DNA of 64,000 bases, from the NCBI GenBank assembly GCA_902536065.1, contig CACAVZ010000006.1, positions 1-64,000 on the forward strand, written 5' to 3'. Each line of letters begins with the position of its first letter. Within the stretch, counting starts at the first letter, position 1. Below the pieces are notes generated by a model. It was not told where the DNA came from. It made no database searches and saw only the letters and a list, made by a program, of their open reading frames with translations. Shown here in pieces: positions 8,671 to 16,399 of this stretch. Origin of the DNA: an uncultured Synechococcaceae cyanobacterium. Its GTDB lineage: Bacteria; Cyanobacteriota; Cyanobacteriia; PCC-6307; Cyanobiaceae. Made by a program: the position numbers and the translations under genes.

Positions 8671-8762
8671 AAAAAAAAGATCCCTTTAATAAGGGACCTT
8701 TAAAAATTGATTTAAATCAAGTGTTTCCTTGTTTCCACTGAAAAAATCAATCCTCCTACACA
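8671..8762 (-). ncRNA. candidate Yfr2-family small RNA
   Basis: minus strand: GTGTAGGAGGATTGATTTTTTCAGTGGAAACAAGGAAACACTTGATTTAAATCAATTTTTAAAGGTCCCTTATTAAAGGGATCTTTTTTTT; repeated GGAAACA plus intrinsic terminator, about 92 nt, no ORF. Confidence 0.6.
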
Positions 8763-8842
8763 CCTTATTAATATCACACCAAAATTCAAAATATGTAACA
8801 CCTATTAGACCTCTATCTCAACTGTCACATCGCAGAAAATAC

Positions 8843-8878
8843 AAAAAAGTACTCAAGCATTGCGTTCGAGTACTTTTA
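8843..8878 (-). terminator. strong hairpin AAAAGTACTC...GAGTACTTTT; better T-run on minus strand
   Basis: 10-bp stem followed by TTTTTT on the minus strand, TTTTAAA on the plus strand. Confidence 0.6.
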
Positions 8879-8914
8879 AAGTTATCAGAAAAAAGTGTGT
8901 GAGGAGTTTCTGAC

Positions 8915-8974
8915 ATGTTTAATCTACTCCTTATATTATTTAGAGGGCTACAGTATAAATTACTAATTATTTAA
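8915..8974 (+). CDS. possible 19-aa micro-ORF (MFNLLLILFRGLQYKLLII) with strong SD
   Basis: GTGTGTGAGGAGTTTCTGACATG; AGGAG lies 8 nt upstream of ATG. Confidence 0.3.
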   Translation: MFNLLLILFRGLQYKLLII

Positions 8975-9030
8975 ATCTTTCAGAAAAATTGGGCGTTGAT
9001 GAAAAAAATAATCAAAAACATAAAAAATTC

Positions 9031-9165
9031 ATGAAAAGCATTTACAAAAAAATCTTTTTTATTATTTCGGCAATTGCTCTTTTTTCAGTAATAGTGAGTG
9101 TTGTTAAATATTCGCTTACTTATATTGAAAATAATCCCGAAAAATACTTACCTTCACAAAAGTAA
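9031..9165 (+). CDS. 44-aa membrane protein
   Basis: ORF MKSIYKKIFFIISAIALFSVIVSVVKYSLTYIENNPEKYLPSQK. Confidence 0.4.
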   Translation: MKSIYKKIFFIISAIALFSVIVSVVKYSLTYIENNPEKYLPSQK

Positions 9166-9242
9166 TACAAAAATTAAGTATAAATTCACTTCAAAAAATC
9201 TATAAAGTGTCTTAAATATCTACTACATTGACAGCTCGAGTC

Positions 9243-9386
9243 ATGAAAATCAAAAATACCTCTATTCTTAATCAGAATAATATCCATATAAGTCAATTCA
9301 AAAATAAACATAAATATCAAATACTTGAGAATTGCTGGAAGAAAAGAAAGAAAGAATGTGAAAAAAATCTTTCAAAATTTTGCTAA
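9243..9386 (+). CDS. 47-aa basic Cys-containing peptide
   Basis: ORF MKIKNTSILNQNNIHISQFKNKHKYQILENCWKKRKKECEKNLSKFC. Confidence 0.35.
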   Translation: MKIKNTSILNQNNIHISQFKNKHKYQILENCWKKRKKECEKNLSKFC

Positions 9387-9395
9387 TCGATAATT

Positions 9396-9644
9396 ATGAA
9401 TTTTATTTTTTCTTTTTTATTAGCATCTGTGATGTGGGTACAAGTTCCACAGTGGGAAGCTGACTGGTCAAAATGTGCTGTAGATGTTCCCGATACATCA
9501 TGTCACTGGTACGTAGCTGCACCCGATAATACGTTTGGGGAAGGATTTAATTGGGAAAACGCTCCTTGGTTTGATGCTAATGGATTACAGGATGTAGCTA
9601 AAATTGAGAAAGAATCTGTAGTAGAAAAACTTCAAAATAACTAA
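9396..9644 (+). CDS. hypothetical exported protein
   Basis: 82-aa ORF, signal-like N-terminus, Trp-rich. Confidence 0.6.
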   Translation: MNFIFSFLLASVMWVQVPQWEADWSKCAVDVPDTSCHWYVAAPDNTFGEGFNWENAPWFDANGLQDVAKIEKESVVEKLQNN

Positions 9645-9726
9645 AGTTTCTATTTCATCAATTAACTTTTAAAAGTATTTAAATCTAGTTGCTTAGTAGT
9701 TAACTTTTAATTAAATAAAAATTTTT

Positions 9727-9873
9727 ATGCGTTTCAAAGTAAGTCTCAAAAAAAATGGAAAGGAATTTGATGAAGTTGTTATAGCTAATAATAAAAAAGA
9801 GGCTATGGAAGTAGCTTTAAAAAATAATCCAGAAGCTCAAGCATTAAACTCTGATTGGACATTTAAGATTTAA
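9727..9873 (+). CDS. 48-aa conserved-looking hypothetical protein
   Basis: ORF MRFKVSLKKNGKEFDEVVIANNKKEAMEVALKNNPEAQALNSDWTFKI. Confidence 0.5.
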   Translation: MRFKVSLKKNGKEFDEVVIANNKKEAMEVALKNNPEAQALNSDWTFKI

Positions 9874-10659
9874 TTATTTGCGAAGCTTAGGAATCAAAAG
9901 AGATGCAACACAAATAACACTAATTGCAGGTCCAGGCGAAAGATTAAAGACTATAGAGAGAATAAATCCCAGAAGTGAGATGCATAATCCAAAAAATGAA
10001 GACCTCATCATTGCAATTCTTAAACTATGAGCCTTATTTAGCCCTAACAAAGTTGGCGTAGAAAGAAGAGCAATTACAAGAATTACTCCCACCGCTGACA
10101 TTGAACTAACAATTACTAATGCCGTCGTAAAACTCAAAGCAAGATTTAATAAAGAAACATTTATACCACTAGCGGATGCACCTTCTGGATCCAATCCCAC
10201 ATAAACAACCTTTTCATATCCAAAAGTCATTAAAAGTATAAATACTAAAAAAGCAATTATTGTTCTAAGTAAATCCCCAAAATTTGCTGTCAATAAATCG
10301 CCAAATAATACTGCCTCCAAATCAATCCTTATTCCGAGTAAAGGGATTATAAGGACCCCAAATCCAAGCATTCCAGCGAGAATAGTATTCATAACTGCTT
10401 CATAATTTTCACTTTTTCTATTGGTTAAACTTTCCGCAATTACAGAGCCTAAAAGACCACTTATAACACCACCAATTGAAGGGTGAATTCCAAGCGCTAA
10501 TGCGAGAGCAAGTCCAGGCAACACGCAATGAGAGATTAAATTAACTTGTAATAATCTCTTATGGGTGATTAATACAGTTCCCATCGCTGGGCATAAGATC
10601 CCAGAAAATATAGTTATTATTAATGGAACCAACCACCAGTTGTTATTAATAAAAGACAT
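9874..10659 (-). CDS. znuB: zinc/manganese-type ABC transporter permease (ZnuB family)
   Basis: 261 aa, ABC-3 family permease features (LCPAMGTVLITHKRLLQVNLISHCVLPGLALA; GINVSLLNL). Confidence 0.85.
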   Translation of the reverse strand: MSFINNNWWLVPLIITIFSGILCPAMGTVLITHKRLLQVNLISHCVLPGLALALALGIHPSIGGVISGLLGSVIAESLTNRKSENYEAVMNTILAGMLGFGVLIIPLLGIRIDLEAVLFGDLLTANFGDLLRTIIAFLVFILLMTFGYEKVVYVGLDPEGASASGINVSLLNLALSFTTALVIVSSMSAVGVILVIALLSTPTLLGLNKAHSLRIAMMRSSFFGLCISLLGFILSIVFNLSPGPAISVICVASLLIPKLRK

Positions 10660-10676
10660 TATTCGAAAGATTCGGT

Positions 10677-11111
10677 ATGATCAAAAATACGAGGCAAAAA
10701 AAGATTTTGGAAACAATGGTAACTAAGTCTGACATTACCAAAAGACAAGAACAACTTCTTGAAGAACTTAATAAATGCGAGGATGAACTGAGCGGTCAAG
10801 AGTTGCATAGACAATTGATTGAAAGCGGAAAAGCTATGGGACTGACAACTGTTTACAGGAATCTTCAAGTTCTTATAAAGCATGGTTTAATTCGTTCTAG
10901 ACATCTCCCAACAGGAGAGGTTCTTTATACTCCCGTAGATAGAGACATTCATCATTTGACCTGCGTTCAATGCGGAGAGACGTCGAAAATGGAAGGTTGT
11001 CCTGTTAAAGATATTCATGCCCCTAAAAAAAATCCAAGAAAGTTTCAACTTTTGTTTCATACACTCGAATATTTCGGCCTTTGCCAAAACTGTTATCAAG
11101 CTCAAAATTAA
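10677..11111 (+). CDS. Fur-family regulator, likely Zur
   Basis: 144 aa; SGQELHRQLIESGKAMGLTTVYRNLQVLIKHGLI, H..CvqCG and CQNC motifs; surrounded by znu genes. Start may be internal at MVTKSD. Confidence 0.85.
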   Translation: MIKNTRQKKILETMVTKSDITKRQEQLLEELNKCEDELSGQELHRQLIESGKAMGLTTVYRNLQVLIKHGLIRSRHLPTGEVLYTPVDRDIHHLTCVQCGETSKMEGCPVKDIHAPKKNPRKFQLLFHTLEYFGLCQNCYQAQN

Positions 11112-11124
11112 TAAGGAACATTTT

Positions 11125-11895
11125 CTAATCACAGAAATTATTTTTCTTTATAGAGCTTATGTTTATCGCATCTAATTTATCTTTTATTTGATCAGGACTA
11201 CCAACTGCTAAAACACTTTTATCAAGAACGATTACTTGATCGTAGTTATTTAGAGACTCGCCCCAATCATGGCTACTTACTAGCAAAGAAAGTCCCGCAT
11301 CTGCGAGTTGACGAACAATTTTCAGGAAGTCCTCTTTTGCGGGGGGGTCCAATGCCGCACAAGGTTCATCCAGAAGAAATATTTTTGCAGGGGACATAAG
11401 AGTTTTTGCTAATAGAGCTCTTTGTTGCTGTCCTCCTGAAAGAGAATCAAGTCTTCTATTAGCCAAATTAGCAATTCCTACTCTTTGCATTGTCGCTTCT
11501 AATTCACAACATTTATTAATCCAAGAATTAGGATATTCTAGAAGAGCCTTGATTTGAAAGGGGTTATTACTTCTTGATTTTGAATACTTTATTTGACCAA
11601 GAGATACCAATTTTTCAACTGTAATGGGAAACTTCCAATTCATAGAACTTCTTTGAGGCATAAGTGCCACTAGAGCTCTAGATCTATATAAATTTTCACC
11701 ATCAATTTTTATTTCGCCTTTATCTGGAGTATTTTGTCCTTGCAATATCCTCAAAAGAGTTGATTTTCCGGCACCATTTGGACCTACTAGCGCTGTTAGA
11801 GTTCCAGGTTTAATCTCAACAGATACCTTATTTAAAGCTGGCTTACTTTTTTCTGTGTATGCAAATGTTAAATTTTCAGCGACTAAAGTAGCCAT
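11125..11895 (-). CDS. znuC: ABC transporter ATP-binding protein (ZnuC-like)
   Basis: 256 aa; Walker A GPNGAGKST, signature LSGGQQQR, Walker B FLLDEP. Confidence 0.85.
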   Translation of the reverse strand: MATLVAENLTFAYTEKSKPALNKVSVEIKPGTLTALVGPNGAGKSTLLRILQGQNTPDKGEIKIDGENLYRSRALVALMPQRSSMNWKFPITVEKLVSLGQIKYSKSRSNNPFQIKALLEYPNSWINKCCELEATMQRVGIANLANRRLDSLSGGQQQRALLAKTLMSPAKIFLLDEPCAALDPPAKEDFLKIVRQLADAGLSLLVSSHDWGESLNNYDQVIVLDKSVLAVGSPDQIKDKLDAINISSIKKNNFCD

Positions 11896-11996
11896 TAATT
11901 AATCTTCATGAAAAAAGTCACTTTACAAGCTTACCAATAATACAAGCTGCGTATTATTTTCATAACATTTGATACCTTTTCTTGTCAGGTGTAATG

Positions 11997-12013
11997 AAAA
12001 TGATTATCATTTT
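11997..12013. promoter_or_regulatory. candidate Zur/Fur box in znuC-znuA divergent intergenic region
   Basis: perfect 8-1-8 palindrome AAAATGAT-T-ATCATTTT. Confidence 0.65.
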
Positions 12014-12034
12014 TAAGTATTTAATAATTTTTTT

Positions 12035-13549
12035 ATGTCAATTTTTAAAAGACTTTTATCAAATAAAACATGTTTAAGTAAGTCAATTATTAAAAATTCC
12101 GTAATCGCTGGAACGATTATATTTTCTGGTTTTGGGCAGGATGTAATTGCTAAAGGGAAGTCATACGTAGCAGTAGAACCACTAGTTTGTGATTTAGTTA
12201 AATCTATTGCGTTACCATCTGACGAAGTTACATGCTTAGTAGATAGAAAACAGGATGTTCATGACTTAAAGATCAATCCAAGACAAGCTCAATTACTAAA
12301 TAGCGCAGACAAAGTATTCACTCTTGGCAAAGAAATGACTCCAAGTATGAGAAATTGGGAAAGTAAAAAGAATACTATTGTTGTAGGTGTTAGTGCAATA
12401 GACGTAGATGATCATTCTGATCATGAAGGTCACGATGACCACTCAGACCATGGCGGACATGACGATCATGCTGAACATTCAGCTAAGGTAGATGATCATT
12501 CTGATCATGGAGGTCATGATGATCATGCTGAGGGTGCTTTCGAATGGGCAGGTAAATTCCAGCTTTCTAAGGGTTCATACAAATGGTCATTTGAAAAAGT
12601 CGATGGCGAATATGCAGATCCTGCAATGAAGATGGTGATTCTCAAATCTAATGACATAGAAGGGTCTGAAGATTTAGCCAAAGAATTATTAGGATCTAAA
12701 GACTCAATAAGCAGAAAAAATGATGGAACTTTGATAGCAAGTAATAAAGCTTTTGTTCTTAACTTTGATCAAAGAAAAGAAAGTACTGTTTTTAACGTGG
12801 ATATCAAAGAAGATGGTGAATATATATTTTTTACTGAACACATGCCTTTTGAGTTTGAAGCAACTCAACACTTTTTTAAAGACGTTTCAAATAGTGATGT
12901 AGAACCAATAGCACAAGTTCCAGACGAAGGAGAGGGGCATCACCATCATGACCATGGAGGTCTAGATCCACATGTATGGCATGATCCACATAACATCATA
13001 AAAATGGGAGATCTTATAAGCAAAAGTTTAAAGAAAGATATTTCAGTTTTTAATAGAGGTGACAGAAAACTAATTAATGAAAGATTCGAAAAAGCTGATT
13101 CTCTCTTAGAGGGCTTAGATAGTTGGATCGTCGCACAAGTAAGCTCTATTCCTGAGGAAAACAGAGTAATTGTCTCTAAACACAAAGCAATGGAATACTA
13201 CGGGGATGCATTTGGTTTTGAAACCATTAGTTTACTTGACTTTCTTGGAGACTCCTCAAGCTTAAGGCCAGACAACATAAGTTCTACTTTAAAAATGTTA
13301 GATGAAGAGAAAGTTCAGGCGATATTTCCTGAACAAATTCCAGCATCTAAGTTATTAAGGAACTTAAGTAGACAAAGTTCAGTTCCTTTAGCTTCTAATC
13401 AAATATTCGTTGATGGATTGATGATGGATGGTAATACGGTTTCAGTAGCCGTTCACAACACTTGTACAATTGTTGATTCATTAGGTGGAAGCTGTGATAA
13501 AGAATCTGGCTCCAATCTTGAGTCTGAATGGTATAAACTTTCAGATTAA
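12035..13549 (+). CDS. znuA: zinc ABC transporter substrate-binding protein with His-rich repeats and an inserted extra domain
   Basis: 504 aa; His-rich loop DDHSDHEGHDDHSDHGGHDDHAEH..., DPHVWHDPHN, and C-terminal ZnuA-type features. Confidence 0.88.
   Translation: MSIFKRLLSNKTCLSKSIIKNSVIAGTIIFSGFGQDVIAKGKSYVAVEPLVCDLVKSIALPSDEVTCLVDRKQDVHDLKINPRQAQLLNSADKVFTLGKEMTPSMRNWESKKNTIVVGVSAIDVDDHSDHEGHDDHSDHGGHDDHAEHSAKVDDHSDHGGHDDHAEGAFEWAGKFQLSKGSYKWSFEKVDGEYADPAMKMVILKSNDIEGSEDLAKELLGSKDSISRKNDGTLIASNKAFVLNFDQRKESTVFNVDIKEDGEYIFFTEHMPFEFEATQHFFKDVSNSDVEPIAQVPDEGEGHHHHDHGGLDPHVWHDPHNIIKMGDLISKSLKKDISVFNRGDRKLINERFEKADSLLEGLDSWIVAQVSSIPEENRVIVSKHKAMEYYGDAFGFETISLLDFLGDSSSLRPDNISSTLKMLDEEKVQAIFPEQIPASKLLRNLSRQSSVPLASNQIFVDGLMMDGNTVSVAVHNTCTIVDSLGGSCDKESGSNLESEWYKLSD
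12410..12531 (+). repeat. His/Asp-rich internal tandem repeat (DDHSDHxGHDDHxEH)
   Basis: repeated gatgatcattctgatcatg.ggtcatgatgatcatgctgag units inside znuA. Confidence 0.85.
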
Positions 13550-13626
13550 ATTTTTCTAATAAAAACGGTTTTCATTTCTTATTATTACTATTATTAAACT
13601 ATTGTTTATTTGGTAAAAATCAGTAA

Positions 13627-14982
13627 ATGAGCATCAAAGATAAAGTTCCAGTTACTATTCTCACTGGATTTCTAGGTTCAGGGAAAACTACTTTACTTAA
13701 TAGAATACTAAGTGAAGAGCACGGGAAAAGAATAGCAGTAATTGAGAATGAATACGGTGAAGTAGGGATAGATCAAGGGCTCGTAATTAATGCCGATGAA
13801 GAAGTGTTTGAGATGTCAAACGGGTGCATTTGTTGTACTGTTCGCGGTGATTTGATAAGAGTCCTTGGCAACCTTATGAAAAGAAGAGATAAGTTTGACT
13901 ATGTTTTAGTAGAAACGACCGGATTAGCAGATCCTGGGCCAGTCGCGCAGACATTTTTCATGGATGAAGAAATTAGTTCTGAATTTACTCTTGATGGAAT
14001 TGTAACTTTAGTTGATGCTGCTCATATTGATCAGCAGCTAGGAAGAAGTGATGAAAGTTCAGAACAAGTTGCGTTTGCAGATGTTCTTGTCCTTAATAAA
14101 ACTGATTTAGTCTCTGATGATGCACTAGATACTCTTGAATCGAGATTGAGAGATATGAACCGAATGACTCGAATCATTAGAGCCGAGAATGCCCAAGTAC
14201 CAATCGAAACAGTCCTAAATCTAAGTGCATTTGATCTCGATCAAATCCTTAAACGCAGACCAACATTTCTTGAACCAGAATATCCTTTTGAATGGACAGG
14301 TGTTTACGACCTTGCTGCAGGTAAATATGAATTAATGCTAGAAGAAGGTCCCGATCCAGAAATGTCATTAGTAGCTTTCGCTAATCAAAGTGAGAGTGAA
14401 GAAGAACTTAAAGATGGTGCTGAATCCTGCGTAAGACTTTATGCAGAAAAAGCTAAAAGCTTAGAACCTGGTAATATCATTCCATTTGGAGAACATATAA
14501 ACCTTAAATTGGAGGATAAAGGAAATAAATCATTTATATTAGATATCGAAAAGGGATCAAAGATAGGTTTATATACACAGCACACTGCTGAAGAATTCAA
14601 TATGAAAATCATTAAAAGTGAAGACAATAATTCAAAAGAGATCCCATTTAATATTGAAAGATTCTGGCAAGCCGAGCACGAGCACGATGATGAAGTAACG
14701 TCCATTGCAATTGAACGATTTGGAGATGTTGATCCAGAAAAACTTAATACTTGGTTGGGCAGACTTCTTTCTGAAAAAGGGGTGGATATATTTAGAACTA
14801 AAGGTTTCATTAGCTACTCAGGCAACCCACAGAGAATAGTTTTCCAAGGGGTACATATGTTATTTACAGCGCAACCTGATAAGGAATGGGGTAACGAACC
14901 TCGTAGAAACCAACTTGTTTTTATAGGTAGAAATTTGGACGAGAAAGAGATGAAAGAAGGTTTTGAAAAATGCCTGATATAG
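13627..14982 (+). CDS. COG0523/CobW-family GTPase metallochaperone
   Basis: 451 aa; Walker A GFLGSGKTT, CxCC motif NGCICCTVRGDL, NKTD. Confidence 0.92.
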   Translation: MSIKDKVPVTILTGFLGSGKTTLLNRILSEEHGKRIAVIENEYGEVGIDQGLVINADEEVFEMSNGCICCTVRGDLIRVLGNLMKRRDKFDYVLVETTGLADPGPVAQTFFMDEEISSEFTLDGIVTLVDAAHIDQQLGRSDESSEQVAFADVLVLNKTDLVSDDALDTLESRLRDMNRMTRIIRAENAQVPIETVLNLSAFDLDQILKRRPTFLEPEYPFEWTGVYDLAAGKYELMLEEGPDPEMSLVAFANQSESEEELKDGAESCVRLYAEKAKSLEPGNIIPFGEHINLKLEDKGNKSFILDIEKGSKIGLYTQHTAEEFNMKIIKSEDNNSKEIPFNIERFWQAEHEHDDEVTSIAIERFGDVDPEKLNTWLGRLLSEKGVDIFRTKGFISYSGNPQRIVFQGVHMLFTAQPDKEWGNEPRRNQLVFIGRNLDEKEMKEGFEKCLI

Positions 14983-16028
14983 AATCATTTAGCCCAAGAG
15001 GCATGTTCCACGAGGGATGGACAGCTGAAGTTAATGATTATGCCATAGTTTGTGGTTGGGCTACTAAAGGAAAGTTATTCATTGTTGGGGATGTAGCAGG
15101 AGGTATTTTTGCCTTTGAAGGAGATACTGGGAAAATTATTTGGAAAAAAGAAAATACACACTCTGCTGGTCTATTAGCAATGTCCATTCATCCAGAAGGA
15201 GAGATTTTTGCAACTTCCGGTCAAGATGGAAATATTCAAATATATAATTGTCACGAAGGTAAAGTAATTAAAACTCTCGATCTTGGCAAGGCTTGGGTAG
15301 AGCATCTTAAGTGGTCAAATGATGGCTTATTTCTTGCAGCAGCTTCTTCAAAAAAAGTATATGTTTTTAATGAAATTGGGGAAGAAAAATGGGTATCAGA
15401 TGATCATCCAAGCACAGTGAGTGCAATTAAATGGTCAAATAATAATGAGCTAGCTACAGCCTGCTACGGGAGAGTAACATTCTTTGACATAGTAAATAAT
15501 AAAACGAATCAAAAGCTCGAGTGGCAAGGATCATTAGTCTCTATGGAATTAAGTCCTGATGGTGATATAGTCGCTTGCGGGAGTCAAGACAATTCAGTTC
15601 ATTTTTGGAGAAGATCAACCGGAATGGATGCTGAAATGACAGGATACCCAGGAAAACCCAGTCACCTTTCTTTTGACGATAGTGGAAAATTACTGGCAAC
15701 TAGTGGCAGTGAAAGAATTACAGTGTGGAGCTTTATAGGTGACGGTCCCGAGGGGACTATGCCTGGAGAGCTATGGCACCATACCGAACCTATTTCTAGC
15801 CTAGCCTTTTCAAATAAAGGCATGCTTGTAGCTTCCGGATCTAGAGATGGTTCTGTTGTCGCAAGTTTTCTAAAAAAAGACGGTAATGGTGACCCAGTTG
15901 GGGCTGCATTCGCAGGCGATTTAGTGGGTGCACTTTCGTGGAGACCTGATGATTGTGCACTAGCTGCAGTTAACGCAAAAGGTGTAGTAAATGTTTGGAA
16001 ATTTAAAGTTCGTACTAATTCTTTTTGA
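14970..16028 (+). CDS. WD40-repeat protein, overlaps upstream GTPase gene by 13 nt
   Basis: 352 aa; repeated GH/ S-x-x-x-W-S style blades (LAMSIHPEGEIFATSGQDGNIQIYN; SLAFSNKGMLVASGSRDGSV). Confidence 0.88.
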   Translation: MPDIESFSPRGMFHEGWTAEVNDYAIVCGWATKGKLFIVGDVAGGIFAFEGDTGKIIWKKENTHSAGLLAMSIHPEGEIFATSGQDGNIQIYNCHEGKVIKTLDLGKAWVEHLKWSNDGLFLAAASSKKVYVFNEIGEEKWVSDDHPSTVSAIKWSNNNELATACYGRVTFFDIVNNKTNQKLEWQGSLVSMELSPDGDIVACGSQDNSVHFWRRSTGMDAEMTGYPGKPSHLSFDDSGKLLATSGSERITVWSFIGDGPEGTMPGELWHHTEPISSLAFSNKGMLVASGSRDGSVVASFLKKDGNGDPVGAAFAGDLVGALSWRPDDCALAAVNAKGVVNVWKFKVRTNSF

Positions 16029-16061
16029 AGGAATTTAAGCAGGAAAATAAAATAATTCAAA

Positions 16062-16217
16062 CTACCAATAGTTAGCTTTTAAATGTCTTTCCATACAGAT
16101 GACTTCACAGTCATTATCTATCCCTTTTGGGTGAATATCGCAATATGAGAGACATTGAAAATATTCGTCTATAGGATTAGATTGATCAGCTTTAATAACT
16201 TCTTTCGAATGATTCAT
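16062..16217 (-). CDS. 51-aa protein with twin CX3C motif
   Basis: ORF MNHSKEVIKADQSNPIDEYFQCLSYCDIHPKGIDNDCEVICMERHLKANYW. Confidence 0.5.
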   Translation of the reverse strand: MNHSKEVIKADQSNPIDEYFQCLSYCDIHPKGIDNDCEVICMERHLKANYW

Positions 16218-16399
16218 AAAAGAGTACCTCAATTATTTAAAATCAAGATAATCGAATTAAATATCAAAGGAAATAAGCAAAACTTACTAAAAATATCTCA
16301 AAAAAATTAACGCGAATGATTACTACTCTCGGACATTTTTAATTAAAAAGCAATGCGTATAAAAACGGATTGTCTTTAGAGAAATATTTTCCTAATTTT

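Noticed and set aside
8818-8916. Minus-strand ORF MSETPHTLFSDNFKSTRTQCLSTFLYFLRCDS with an SD
   Set aside because: Its coding region contains a strong terminator hairpin with T6; an untranslated RNA or the plus-strand micro-ORF seems more likely.
12410-12531. Repeats considered as a CRISPR-like array
   Set aside because: In-frame His/Asp codons inside znuA; no spacer structure.
12946-13185. Antisense ORF opposite znuA in the ORF track (and similar ORFs 14439..14810, 15662..16060, 10887..11132)
   Set aside because: Shadow ORFs fully or mostly opposite well-supported genes, with no recognisable protein signature.
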